Position numbers and translations under genes: made by a program
Notes under the pieces: model-generated
Told to the model about the DNA's origin: nothing
The model's database searches: none
What the model saw: only the letters and a program-made list of their open reading frames with translations
Source: Oidiodendron maius Zn
Taxonomy: Eukaryota > Ascomycota > Leotiomycetes > Myxotrichaceae
Direction of reading: 5' to 3'
Assembly: GCA_000827325.1 (NCBI GenBank)
Contig: KN832872.1
Coordinates: 1,364,001-1,428,000 of the forward strand
DNA length: 64,000 nucleotides
In this document: piece by piece, positions 1-11,227 of the stretch
Position numbering within the stretch: position 1 is the stretch's first letter
Layout: the number at the start of each line of letters is the position of its first letter

Positions 1-2
1 GG

Positions 3-125
3 CTCAATCACTCGGCTCTCCTCAACCGCGCCCTCTGCCACTACCGCGACCTTGTCTCGTACGGTTTCCGAGTCATCAAAAGGCTCGTCCTCGGTAATAT
101 GCTCGATCGAGGTGAGCCTTCGTAA
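3..125 (+). CDS. possible 3' end of a gene cut by the left edge
   Basis: One frame is open from the window edge to a TAA at 123-125. It encodes about 40 residues with a plausible protein composition (LNHSALLNRALCHYRDL near its start). A GTGAGC at about 112 could be a splice donor, so the gene might continue after an intron ending near 220. I recognise no domain. This may be a real gene end or chance. Confidence 0.25.
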   Translation, partial: LNHSALLNRALCHYRDLVSYGFRVIKRLVLGNMLDRGEPS

Positions 126-974
126 CACTTTCCGGTTCGCCATGCCATTCAAGTCCTCATTCGTGGTGAGGGCTGGCGACAAGGGATTTGGATTCTGATT
201 CATCCCATCCCCCTCAGGGACGTGTACGGGTGAGGGGCAGTTCATAGTGGCAAGATATATGGGAAACTTCTCCACTCCGCCCTCTGGGATGTGTCAAATG
301 CGGACAGCGAGTGCTGCACTCACATTCAATGGAGAACAATGGGGTATAAAACACTATTGAAGCACAAAAGTGAGTGAATTACGTGTCAGTCCATCATCTT
401 TGGTGAGATGCGGGGCGCTGGAATGTATTTATCCTTGAACAGGGCATCAAGGTACTCGATCACGGGCCTATGAGGTAAGATTATAATGAGTTTATGCCTG
501 AGGCACAGAGAGTCTACCCGACGGCCACGCGGTTTTTCCCGCACCGCAGATCAACCAACCTCTAAACTCTTGACGCTTTGTTCGTTGGCTTGATGCATGT
601 ATACGACCTGGGTTATGCAAGCTCGCGTTACAGTTTGCGCGGTGTGATTTGTGGATAGCAGAAGCGTTGGAGATCCAGACCCTAAGACTATTACTTACCT
701 GTACGGCTAAGTCACATGGTGGCGCAATACAGTGCGCCCCTCAATCTTTTGGATTCTCAGTCGATTCCCTTGACCAGATACTACTGGCCAGACCTGTGAT
801 ACAATTACAGGATATGCTATCATCATATCTATTCACCCTTCCCTCCGAGTGATGTTTTTAAGACCCTTTGTAGCATCCTGGGCGAAAAAGAGACGCCGTC
901 TTCCATGCAACGCCAAACATTCTGTCATCATTGAATAGAGTCGCATAAGCCGTTATGTACCCAGCTCCTCAACT
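126..974. other. intergenic, no gene seen
   Basis: About 850 bases between the doubtful left-edge gene and the TAF4 stop. An open frame at 649-852 starts with TTG, not ATG, and resembles no family I know, so I do not call it. No repeat or RNA gene was seen. Confidence 0.5.
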
Positions 975-2918
975 TCACTTGGGCTCCGACTGGTCAAGCC
1001 ATGCATATGCCTTCTGCAGCGCTCGCTTCTCCCTGCCATCGCTCTCGAGAACCATGAGCCAATCCCGGATTTGAATGCCTCTGCCCTTTTCTTTGTCCTC
1101 CCTCCAAGTCCCGAGTCGTCTCACACCATCTGCTGTCAGTCTCTCTGGCACCGCACTTGCCACACCACCGGCGGGTGTCCCAGGTAACCCCTGTGTCATG
1201 ATTCTGCCTGGAGTGCTAGCTCCACTTGCGGTGCCACCACCACCCCCACCTGTCATCCAACTGTACTTCTTCTTCTTGCCAAATAGCCCAGTTCCACCAC
1301 CCAAGAATTGTGCGGTGGTGACATTGGCAGCTGCATGGCTTGCTGCCTCGTTGACTTTTGCTTCTGCCTTTCTCTTTTGCTCTTTCTTTGTTGGAGCCTT
1401 CTCCGGAATTTCTGGTGCAACAGAACCAGGTGTGCCGGGAACTACAGAGCCCTGGCGTGGGGTGACGTCTCCAGTCTTATTGCGGTTCGCACGCTTTAGG
1501 AGTCGAGCCTCCTCGGCCTCGCGTTCCTTCAGAGCAGCAGCGCGCATCGCACTCACAGCTTCGTTGACAAATCTTAGTCCACCGGGCGTCTTCGCACCAT
1601 CAGAGATGGGGGTGGGAATCCTATTCGCCATAGATAGAGAGCCTGTATGAAAGTTTAACCAAGTGTTAGAATGGAAAGGGTGTTGAGACATACGCTTAAG
1701 CGTGTTGCTGTGGGGGCTGACCGCACTCTCCCAGCCCGTTCGCGGCGCATCCTCAGGGACGATGCTGGAGTGCGCAGCTTTACTTGGAGCCGCAACATCT
1801 GCCCACTCTTCCGGAACGAGACCATGAGATGAGGTTTGTCGTCCTCTAGAAAGCTTTACTGCATCCTCGATCATGCCTCGAAGGCGATGCTTTGTTGCAA
1901 TCGATAGAAGAGCAAGCTGATCAACTAACAAGGAATCATGCGGTAGAAAAGCTCCCTTTGTAGTTGTAATGGCTCCGTTCGGACCGACAGCGGTTTGGGT
2001 CGTAACTGTTGGCGAGGGGAAGTCACCCGGAAGCTTCATGGTTCCCATCTTGCCATTGGCCTCGGTATTTACACCAATTCCATGCTCCCGGGCCACTTTC
2101 TCCATCTTCTTGTGAACGGTCATGATCATAAGGAACGGATTGTTCAGTTCTCGTTGCCTCGACACAGCTAGGTTATGTGCTGCATCTCTCCAGGCCTTCT
2201 CTGCCGCCTTCGCGTGATGCTCATTTTGTGACTTTGTGTGTGCTTCTGCAGCCGTATTTGCTGGGCCAGCACCATAGAATGAACCTTCATCTCCAGCCGG
2301 AAATTGAGTGAAACTATGGCTTGCCGAAATGGATCCTGCCTGCGAGCCAGAGTGCTGTGAGTTGAACGAGCTATCGTGCATCTGGAATGTGTACTGCTCT
2401 TCCTCGCGTAGATCGATACCCGTGCCTCCTAGTACATCCATCGGGTCCACTCCATCCTCTTTCTTCTCCGCCGGTCTAGAGGGTGGCCCCATCGCTCCGC
2501 CTTGGGGCGCCATCATGTAGTTGTTGTAGCCGGATTGCTGGACACCTGGGATTTGGCTTGGAAAGTTGAGAGGGCTCTGGGCTCCAAGATTTTGTGGAGT
2601 AGGCTGAGCTTGTGGAAGGCTCAGCGTTGGAGTTGTAGGGCCGTTTGCATAAGGTGTGTTGTAGACGTTTGGAGGAAGTTGGATATTCGAAAAGTGAGGA
2701 GAAGTGCCCGTAGATTGAGGGGCAGACGCCCCGGGGCTCACAGCATATGGGGACTGAATGTAAGGCGACTCTGGCTGTGACGGAGGGTTTGGAGAGAGTC
2801 GTTGCCGCTTAGTCGGCGGGAGTTGGAAGGGTTGTGGCGTTCCTGGGGACGGGGAGGACTGTGGAGGCGAAAACGTTCTTGTAGGTGGCATTGGAAACTG
2901 CTGCTGAGGCTGCGCCAT
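975..2918 (-). CDS. TAF4: TFIID subunit TAF4
   Basis: This is probably the TAF4 subunit of the general transcription factor TFIID, which pairs with TAF12 through a histone-like fold in RNA polymerase II initiation. The N-terminal 150 residues are rich in Pro, Gln and Ser. The conserved TAF4 region follows from about residue 225, with an Ala/Lys-rich helix (AEKAWRDAAHNLA), RELNNPFLMIM and LPHDSLLVDQLALLS. A Lys-rich linker and a short conserved C-terminus ending in WLDQSEPK close the protein. The start is the ATG at 2918 (MAQPQQQF); the open frame upstream has only a GTG. A 51-nt GTATGT...CAG intron at 1643-1693 with a CTAAC branch site is in frame and stop-free. Spliced length is 630 residues. 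It diverges from YSH1 across about 550 bp. Confidence 0.85.
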   Translation of the reverse strand: MAQPQQQFPMPPTRTFSPPQSSPSPGTPQPFQLPPTKRQRLSPNPPSQPESPYIQSPYAVSPGASAPQSTGTSPHFSNIQLPPNVYNTPYANGPTTPTLSLPQAQPTPQNLGAQSPLNFPSQIPGVQQSGYNNYMMAPQGGAMGPPSRPAEKKEDGVDPMDVLGGTGIDLREEEQYTFQMHDSSFNSQHSGSQAGSISASHSFTQFPAGDEGSFYGAGPANTAAEAHTKSQNEHHAKAAEKAWRDAAHNLAVSRQRELNNPFLMIMTVHKKMEKVAREHGIGVNTEANGKMGTMKLPGDFPSPTVTTQTAVGPNGAITTTKGAFLPHDSLLVDQLALLSIATKHRLRGMIEDAVKLSRGRQTSSHGLVPEEWADVAAPSKAAHSSIVPEDAPRTGWESAVSPHSNTLKRMSQHPFHSNTWLNFHTGSLSMANRIPTPISDGAKTPGGLRFVNEAVSAMRAAALKEREAEEARLLKRANRNKTGDVTPRQGSVVPGTPGSVAPEIPEKAPTKKEQKRKAEAKVNEAASHAAANVTTAQFLGGGTGLFGKKKKYSWMTGGGGGGTASGASTPGRIMTQGLPGTPAGGVASAVPERLTADGVRRLGTWREDKEKGRGIQIRDWLMVLESDGREKRALQKAYAWLDQSEPK

Positions 2919-3465
2919 GATGGATATGATGGGTGGAGGATTTCGATGTGTTCGTCTTGGGTGCGCAGGCACAAAGCCGAACGCGCTCTATCAGGGAGAT
3001 CGACCCATACGCTGCTTTCCGCTGTCTCAGATGAACACTGGGATGGCGCGCGCGCTCAGGTCGAGCTTCTGTAGTACCGGTGTGCTCTGGCGCTCTAAAT
3101 CGTCACGGCTTTGTTGTTGAGCATGATATCTAGAGTCTCCCGAGAAAGCTTCGGCTTCTCTTTCGCGACAAAGTCACGTGCAAGCTAGCCGATGAAATTG
3201 CGCGTCTATTTCGCTTAATCTCAACTACCACAGGCGCATCTCCCGGCAACTCTCTACTGCAAACTATCTACAGTCTCAGCAATGGACCTTCTCTGCCTAG
3301 CTGAGCTGCCTTCAAATATTCCGTGATCACTTGAAAGAGCCAGACAGTGTGTTAGACGGGTTGTTATGAGGCTATACTGATTGCGTCTCTGCAAGGACGT
3401 GCGGAACGCCACAGGCTGTCCCAGGACTTGAAAGCCAGCTGGCCAGTACAAGAAACGGAATCAAG
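2919..3465. promoter_or_regulatory. shared TAF4/YSH1 divergent promoter
   Basis: About 550 bp separate the start codons of two divergent basal mRNA-machinery genes, so both promoters must lie here. A palindromic CACGTG sits at 3175-3180. This hexamer is the core of bHLH/Cbf1-type sites, but it occurs about as often as chance predicts over the window, so its role is unproven. Confidence 0.55.
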
Positions 3466-6407
3466 ATGGCCTCCAAGCGCAAAGTATCAACAATGGCACC
3501 TGCAGAGGAAGAGCCAGTAGACCCTGCTGACGAGCTCATGTTCCTTTGTCTTGGTGGAGGCAATGAAGTTGGCCGATCCTGTCATATTATCCAGTACAAG
3601 GGCAAGACTGTCATGGTGAGTAAGTCTTTGGACATTAAACGGGACATTTTTATTGATCGTTTGTCTCTTTAGCTTGACGCTGGCTTACATGCTGGATATG
3701 ACGGTCTCGCTGCTCTCCCATTCTACGATGATTTCGACTTGAGTACCGTGGATGTGCTTTTGATCAGCCAGTAAGCGTCCCTTATGTGTTATCATTTCAT
3801 ATTTTGGTGCAACAGTAAGGAGACGTACTGGTGATGTTGCATATGATTATCTCACAACTGTTTATGGTTCTCCATCAAGAGAATCCTCTTTACATTCTTC
3901 TTACCTTCTTAAACATCCGTTCCTACGAATCATGTATACAAGAATCAATACAATACGTATATCACGCACCAGATGCATGGATTGATTCTGTGACCTGCAA
4001 ACACCACTGTACATAGCCTATCCATAACCCGAGCGTATTGGATCAGATATTCTGCCAGCCTTGTTCCGTCAGGATGTTGCTAACATTTCGTTCAAAGTTT
4101 CCATGTCGACCATGCCGCTTCTCTTCCCTATGTGTTAGCCAAAACCAATTTCAAAGGAAGAGTGTTCATGACACATCCAACGAAGGCCATCTACAAATGG
4201 CTCATCCAAGACAGCGTCAGAGTTAGTGGGGCTTCCTCTAATACTACCTCACAGCCTGTCTACACTGAAGCCGACCACTTGTCCACATTTCCCCAAATCG
4301 AGGCAATTGACTACCATACTACACACACCATTTCTTCCATACGAATTACTCCATACCCTGCAGGTCACGTTCTCGGCGCAGCGATGTTCCTCATTGAGAT
4401 TGCCGGGCTAAAAATATTCTTCACTGGTGACTACTCTCGTGAGGATGATAGACATCTTGTCTCAGCAGAGGTTCCAAAGGGTGTAAAAATTGACGTCCTC
4501 ATCACGGAATCTACCTATGGCATAGCATCTCACGTGCCTCGCGTTGAGCGAGAGCAGGCACTCATGAAATCTATTACAGGTATCTTGAATCGAGGAGGCC
4601 GAGTGCTACTCCCGGTTTTCGCTCTTGGGCGGGCACAAGAGCTTCTCTTAATCCTAGATGAGTATTGGGGCCGCCATCAGGAACTCCAAAAGATTCCAAT
4701 TTACTACGCTAGCAACTTGGCGCGAAAATGTATGCTAGTATACCAGACGTACGTTGGGGCAATGAATGACAACATTAAAAGACTTTTCCGAGAGCGAATG
4801 GCCGAAGCAGAAGCCTCATCAGATGCCGCTAGTAAAGGCGGGCCGTGGGACTTTAAGTATATCCGGTCTTTGAAAAATCTCGATAGATTTGATGATGTTG
4901 GGGGCTGCGTAATGCTGGCAAGTCCCGGCATGCTGCAAAATGGAATTAGCAGAGAACTCCTTGAGAGATGGGCTCCTAGTGATAAGAATGGTGTCATAAT
5001 TACCGGTTACAGTGTTGAAGGTACAATGGCAAAGTCGATAATGCAGGAGCCGGATCAAATACAGGCAATCATGACTCGCAGCGCTGCGGCATCAAGAAAA
5101 GCACCAGGCGGGGAAAATGAGAAGCTCATGATTCCAAGGAGGTGTAGTATTCAGGAATTTTCATTTGCGGCCCACGTCGACGGCACAGAGAATCGGGAAT
5201 TCATCGAAGAAGTTGCGGCTCCTGTGGTCGTAAGTTTGTCTACCGACTCTTCAGAGCAATGCTAAGAAGAGACAGATTCTCGTTCATGGCGAGCAGCATA
5301 ACATGATGCGCTTGAAGTCTAAGCTCCTTTCGCTCAACGCAGACAAGACAGTGAAGGTAAAGGTTTTCAGCCCGCGCAACTGCGAAGAGCTACGGATTCC
5401 GTTCAAAGCCGATAAAACTGCCAAGGTTGTTGGTAAACTTGCATCAATTCCTCCACCTCTGGTGTCAAGTGATGACCAATCACAACTCTTAACCGGTGTA
5501 CTGGTACAGAACGATTTTAAGATGTCCCTAATGGCCCCAGAAGACTTGAGAGAATATGCTGGACTAACAACTACCACTATCACTTGCAAGCAGCGCATGA
5601 CTCTCAGCGCTGCCGGAATTGAGCTCATCAAATGGGCTCTGGAGGGCGCGTTTGGCAGCATCGAAGAATTGCCAGAAAGCAAGAATAAGGTTACGGCAAA
5701 TGGTGACACACATATGAATGGCACAGCTGAGGAAGCTGACGAGGAAATCTCAAGTCAGATGGCAGCTTACTTGGTAATGGGCTGTGTTACAGTCCGCTAC
5801 CGTAGTAGTGGAGACGTCGAGCTGGAATGGGAGGGTAACATGCTCAATGATGGGATTGCTGATGCGATCATGGCGGTTCTTATTTCAGTGGAAAGCAGCC
5901 CAGCTGCAGTAAAACGTACTATGCCTCATTCTCAAGGTCTGTACTGAAAAACTAACAAGGTACACAGAGTCTTCTACCAAGCACCCACATTCTCATGAAC
6001 TTCCCACTAGGAACCTTCACGCAAACCTTTCACCAACTGAACGCCTAGAGCGTCTATTCATGTTCTTAGAGGCTCAGTTTGGTGCCGATAATATTGCCCC
6101 CATTGCCGTCCCTAGAATTACTCAACCGGGACTGTTTACGCGTGAATCTGCCAAGGATGAGAATGGAGCTGAATCCGACGGGTCCAAAGATGATGACGAT
6201 AAGGATACTGCACTGCAAAAACAAGAGATAGAAAGGTTACATAAGATCGGGATTCCAGTGCCAGGAGTGGAGATCAAAGTGGATAAAATGGTAGCAAAGG
6301 TCTGGTTGGAGGATCTAGAAGTGGAATGTTCAAATCGGGTGTTTGGGGATCGGGTTCGGGCAGTTGTAGAGCGTGCAGTTGAGGTTACGGCACCACTATG
6401 GGCTTGA
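3466..6407 (+). CDS. YSH1: mRNA 3'-end processing endonuclease YSH1/CPSF73
   Basis: This is the metallo-beta-lactamase/beta-CASP endonuclease that cuts pre-mRNA before polyadenylation in the nuclear CPF/CPSF complex. Five exons join at 3466-3615, 3673-3770, 4098-5229, 5276-5915 and 5968-6407 and give 819 residues. Visible motifs are [10 protein letters not shown] and [11 protein letters not shown] at the N-terminus, the zinc-binding HFHVDH, the beta-lactamase segment YPAGHVLGA then FTGDYSRED, the beta-CASP segment [13 protein letters not shown], and later FAAHVD and VHGEQ. The C-terminal CPSF73 dimer domain runs from RLKSKLL to a Trp-Ala end. The ATG at 3466 fits the family N-terminus. Intron 2 is 327 nt, far longer than the others, and splits the codon of the first His of HxHxDH. 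It neighbours TAF4 head-to-head. Confidence 0.95.
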
Positions 6408-6859
6408 ATATAGGTTTAATGAAAGAAGCAATCTACCCAAATTTCTGGTATCTCTAATTCTTGTCTATGAACAATCAAATATAGTTTTTGGAAAATGTTG
6501 CTCTGAAAATAAAAGATGATAGGCACGGCCTGTTATGTCATCAAATGCTTCTTAGATCTGAATAAATGAAACATCCGAGTCCCTGGCTGTGGATTCCTCA
6601 AGCCACGACTTCCTTCTTGCGCTTTTAGATATTTTGTACACATCACGCGGCTACGAAATGGCATGGCCATATCCATGAGAAGGGACTTCAGGCTTTTCCT
6701 TTCCAAACGCTTCCCTGTTCCGCGGCGAACATACGACCAGGCCTATCGAAAACCCTCCCCTCAATCAAGCCCTCCCTTTTGCTCGATAGTACACAGACTC
6801 AATGTTCTTTAATACTTTAAGGAGTATCCACAACGTGTTTTTGCAAGTACCGAATCTCA
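6408..6859. other. intergenic, no gene seen
   Basis: About 450 bases hold the YSH1 3' region, with AT-rich stretches such as GAAAATAAAAGATG near 6500, and the promoter of the next gene. I see no other feature. Confidence 0.5.
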
Positions 6860-8360
6860 ATGTCCTCTGTTCCAGTGCCTGACACTACGCCCATCACTCT
6901 GGAAGGCGGGGCATTAATTCAAATTGACGAAACCGAATATAAGGTTGTCGAGATACGGGCAACAGGAGACGTGATCTTCGATGTCACTTTCGAAAATACC
7001 AATTCCTGCAATAAATCTATCCCTAGCGATGCGATACAGAAGTTACGGGCGTCCAGAGGTACCATCCCATCCGTAAGAGGGCTTTACAGAGTTTACTCGC
7101 AGACTCTCAAGAACCACTCCAAATACTTTACACGTCTTCTAGGCTCAGATGCTTTTGGTGAAGGGAAGTCAATAAAGGATATATTCGATGGCCTTGCCCA
7201 GTCAAACTTAAAACCATCTGAGGTAGAGCCTGGTCGCCTGCCCAGAATTAAGATTGTGGACGAGGATGATGCAACCAGAACGATGGGCAGGGAGGTAGTC
7301 TTTCGTGACATGCTCCGGATTATCCATGGTGCAGAACATATCGCGAAGCCTGTGAACATGATTTATTTATCTGTCTTGGCTATTATGGCGGATAGATATG
7401 ATTGTTTATCCCCTGTTTCACGCTATGTGACAGGCACCTTTGGAAGCTTTAGATATCCACAGACATTGGATAATAGCGCAGAAGAAGTCTTACGCCAGAA
7501 AATACTCATCTTCTACCGTACAAATCAAGCTTCACGTCTGGCAGCTGCTACCAAAGAACTAATTCTCCGGGGGTCTTCTCGCTGGGCTACCTTTACTGAG
7601 AATCCTGCATTTTCAACTGCTTGGTGGGATTTACCAGACGGGCTAGAAGGTATTAATACCCAGTTTCTCTTCTAAATCCAGTTTCTAACAAATAGCAGCT
7701 GAACTTTCACATCGTCGTGCCAGCATTCTCCGAACCATAGCTTCTTTGCAGCTGCATTTCCTGGAACTTTACACCTCGCGCAACCGACAATGCTCTCTTG
7801 GCTATGACTCAAGCCCAGCATGCGATTCCTTTCAACTCGGTGAAATGATCAAATTCTTCACCAGAAAAGGTTTGCTTTCTCTGATCCCCTTCCAAGCTGT
7901 CTCCCCTGAAGATCCCGAATACGTCTGGCCAGAGCCCTACGTCGGCGATATCGAACACTTGATAGGACTTCTTCGACAATGTCCCAGCTACCAACTAGAT
8001 AAGAATCACTCCCACTGCGGGTTGCGGACTAGGATCCTGCCGGCCCTAGAGTACATTCGAGACTGCATCGCTACCGGAATCGGAATCAAAGTCATGCGTT
8101 GGAAGGGAGACAGGGCAACCCATTCGTGGATCCGTCTTAAACCGGCAGCCGGGAGGGGGCGGAGGCCGTTTACGGTAGGAAATGAAGAGGATGTAGAAAC
8201 TTTTGATTTCGAGAAATCGAGGTCTGGGATGGAGCTTGGAGCTAACAGTTTCAATACGGATAATTCTGCAAAGGTCATGTTCACAGCCAAGAAATGGATT
8301 TGGACACCGAATAGAGTAGAAGAAGCAGCTTGGCCGACGAGACCATCGCTGAAATTTTGA
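6860..8360 (+). CDS. BTB/POZ-like protein of unknown role
   Basis: Two exons (6860-7649 and 7699-8360) join across a 49-nt intron and give 483 residues. The first half holds a region like the BTB/POZ fold: a strand-rich start with YKVVEIRATGDVIFDV, then YSQTLKNHSKYFTRLLGSDAF, where fungal BTB proteins carry their 'shell of residues around a hidden substrate-binding helix' motif. A helical part follows (MIYLSVLAIMADRYDC). The second exon has no domain I know. Fungal BTB proteins of this kind are numerous and mostly unstudied, so no substrate or partner can be named. The ATG at 6860 is the first in frame. The splice junction gives a GCT codon and keeps the frame open. Confidence 0.65.
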
Positions 8361-8619
8361 ATAGACCAAGAGCTGTAGATAGATAGAGCCGTTAGCAGTG
8401 GAATGGAATATGTACCTGACAGAGGGAGGATCTAGCAAATATACTTCAATTTAGAGATACACATATTCAATTTTCAACCTCACTTATAGCGGTAGAACTC
8501 AGGCATATATAAAATTTATCTTCATGGTGAGAGTTATACTCATTGCCTAGTCGTTAATGTACAAACACCGGGATCCGACATGTGCCCCGCCCAATGACGA
8601 AAGAGTATTCGTGGTATCA

Positions 8620-10158
8620 TTAAAAGAAAACGCTTTTCTTCTTTTGTACTTTATTCCCCCTCCCTCTCCCCAAACCAAAGAAACCGCTCGAACTAGCTCC
8701 TCCATTCCCAGATGGCTGGAGATACGGGTTCTGTGGCGGCTGTTGTGCGGGAGTCGCCCATTGGTTTGCACCGTAGGAGTAGTTGAGGCCCGGTGTGCTC
8801 AGTGGTCTCTGCACTGGGGGGGGGACAGAGTGTGGAGCGCTCTGGTATTCTGGAAATGGTCGTTGAGGTAGAGATGGTGGTCTTGTGAGTTGCATGGTTG
8901 GGGGTCCGTTAGCTCCATTGCCTATGCCGTATTGCTTCTTCAGTCGTTCGGTCTCCTGGGCTACCTCTGCTTCTCTTCGCAGTCGCTCCTTCTCCTCGTC
9001 CTCGAGCATCTTCTTGAGTCGTGCTTCTTCCTCGCGTTCAGCTCTCTCGCGCTCCCTCTCTTCAGCCTCGACAAGTGCTTTCAATCTGGCAGTCTCGGCG
9101 TCAATCTCCCACTTGGTTTGTGGGTTCGACGGCGAGGGCCGTCTCCCCCCAAATTGTTGTTGCTGAGGCAGGCTCTGGGTGGTTGGTGATGTGAACACAG
9201 CTCCAGACATAACAGGAGATGTAGGGCTGTGTATTTTGGCGGTTGAGATTAAAGGGCCGCTACTCTTCCGCCTTGTCCGTCCAGTAGTTGCAGCGTTCGG
9301 AGAGCCGATATTAAACATCTCACGATTGGCATTGAAATAGATGTCCTTTATAACAGCCGAGCTTAATAGGAATACCACTTCCAAGCCTTTAATATCTTCT
9401 ACCTCTACTCGGTGCATATTTGGCTGATATATCGTGAGATTCTTGCCGCCCTTGTACATAGCAACAGTGATATCAGGCTCCTTATTCTTCCTACCATCGG
9501 TAGACTTCCCGGAGAGATAACAAGATATATCCTTGGTCAACTTGCTATCCCTCTTCCATTTGAACGCAATCTTGGGCGTAACAACAGAAGCTGCAGGGTC
9601 GCTTTGGCTTCGATCCAGCGTTGAAGCCGACGGTAATCGAAAGCTATTCTGGGGCATCTCGAATTCCCAGTGCGCCGAACTGTTCCATGTTCCAGCAATG
9701 TGTCTAACTGTAATCTGCTGGTCTGGGTTGTATAGCTGTATTGTGAAACTGTTTGGAATAATAGGCACAGGCGGTGCAGGCGTTCCATTCAGTGCTCGAA
9801 GTTCGGATTGTGAGAGCGTAGGCTGCGCCCATTCTGGTTGAACAAGCACTTCAGCATATAACACATCTGGGTTGTAAGAGTCGTAGAGGGCCAATGCATA
9901 GCAATTCTTCGACGCTGGGAGATTGGGATCCGGCCGCTGCAGGACGTATTCCGGTTGCAGGTCTACGCCATTCTGGCTCAAGAATAGCGTGCTAACAAGG
10001 TGATTATCTGGTGAGGGTTTCGTGAAGAATGTTGGGAGGTTTTCGTCGAGCATTGTCCTTAAGGAAGGAGAGATGTGGCCGGAAGGAGGGGCTCTCGGAT
10101 CGCGGGGACTGGCTGCAGTTTGAGCCGTTGATATATCAATTCGAATGGGCGGCTTCAA
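8620..10158 (-). CDS. conserved fungal coiled-coil protein, unknown role
   Basis: A single long frame gives at least 512 residues. The first 290 residues look globular, with many beta-type segments (VLYAEVLVQPEW, FTIQLYNPDQQITVRHIAGTW). Residues about 350-410 are a highly charged Glu/Arg/Lys coiled coil with repeated EERERERAEREEEARLKK-type sequence. The tail is Pro/Gln-rich and ends in a basic run, KVQKKKSVFF. The start is unresolved. The frame begins at a TTG, and an in-frame TAA lies just upstream (10177-10179). A small 5' exon is therefore likely, joined through an AG near 10165-10177; otherwise the first in-frame ATG is at 10053. I do not recognise the family. Confidence 0.65.
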   Translation of the reverse strand: MKPPIRIDISTAQTAASPRDPRAPPSGHISPSLRTMLDENLPTFFTKPSPDNHLVSTLFLSQNGVDLQPEYVLQRPDPNLPASKNCYALALYDSYNPDVLYAEVLVQPEWAQPTLSQSELRALNGTPAPPVPIIPNSFTIQLYNPDQQITVRHIAGTWNSSAHWEFEMPQNSFRLPSASTLDRSQSDPAASVVTPKIAFKWKRDSKLTKDISCYLSGKSTDGRKNKEPDITVAMYKGGKNLTIYQPNMHRVEVEDIKGLEVVFLLSSAVIKDIYFNANREMFNIGSPNAATTGRTRRKSSGPLISTAKIHSPTSPVMSGAVFTSPTTQSLPQQQQFGGRRPSPSNPQTKWEIDAETARLKALVEAEERERERAEREEEARLKKMLEDEEKERLRREAEVAQETERLKKQYGIGNGANGPPTMQLTRPPSLPQRPFPEYQSAPHSVPPPVQRPLSTPGLNYSYGANQWATPAQQPPQNPYLQPSGNGGASSSGFFGLGRGRGNKVQKKKSVFF

Positions 10159-10179
10159 GTAGCGACTGTCATGCTCTTA

Positions 10180-11227
10180 GCAGAGAGAGATTTCGGCATT
10201 AAAATAGCGCAGAGCTTCACTCTGCGCAGCAGTCGTGGGCGTGGGGCTGATGAAGGAGTACGCATGTCTCTAAGTTGAGGTGAGGCTGAGCGAGCCTTTC
10301 GAGTCTGCCTTGACTGGAGATTTCCACTTTTTCCAGCCAGTGAACCAATGTGCTGCGGGTCACGTGTTTATTGGATAATGCCGTCCCGTCTTGCAGAGCA
10401 TTTCTACTACATGACTAGTAGGCGATCTGCCGTCGTATAATATTAAGCCAGGCAATGATTTGAGAAGGCGTTGCATGGCTTCTGCTACTAATCAACATGG
10501 TATACTATTCTCGCTTTACTGAGCGAGACGTGGCTGGACCTACCTTACTCGACGAGATCTCCCTTGTCCCGTTCTTAAGCCACCGTTCAAGTCACTTGAA
10601 TATTGTACCTCATGGAACTCAAATCGCGTGTTTGAAGCCTCAGTACATGCCTAGGTGTTAGGTACCCTTTGGGCCTTATTAGTCGAATCTTCAATTGACT
10701 GCCTGCGGAGGCACATCCCACCATAGAAAGCGCTGTACTGTACACGTATCAGACCCTTGCTGATCAACCCCCAGCTCCCTGCGCCTCGAGTGACAGTGAG
10801 ACCTAAATCTCACATCACTAGCGGCTAGAATGCTTCTATATGTTTCTACTTGTCTTTGTCCTCCGGCCTGGCTCCTTAAAATTAGCGGTCTATGCTACCC
10901 GCAAAGTCTCGGTACCAGGTGAATAAACGAGCATGCTATCTTGAACTGATATTCAAGTGTAACAATCACTCCCGTACATCCATAAACTGAGCTCCAAGTT
11001 ACCAGCATGCAATGCCCGAGGATACGCCTCGAACGAGCTTTTCTTATTTAGAGCATGAGATTGTTGTCCCAGTATATTATAGTATTCACAATCATACACT
11101 ATCTATCCTAGGCTGGGCACCAGGCCCACGTCACTTGATCTCTATGTACATATGCTGAATCGCGTAACACCAAGTGAATACAAGCAAAACGCTAATCTAC
11201 CCCCATGTCGAGAGCGCCTAGACCGTT
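10180..11227. other. intergenic with probable 5' exon and promoter
   Basis: About 1 kb upstream of the coiled-coil gene. It should hold that gene's promoter and first exon. An ATG near 10263 reads MRTPSSAPRPRLLRR on the minus strand and is a candidate. A CACGTG lies at 10361-10366 next to a CCAAT. From 10.4 to 11.2 kb I see no coding signal. Confidence 0.4.

Noticed and set aside
649-852. 67-codon plus-strand frame near the left edge
   Set aside because: It starts with TTG and its sequence is not protein-like.
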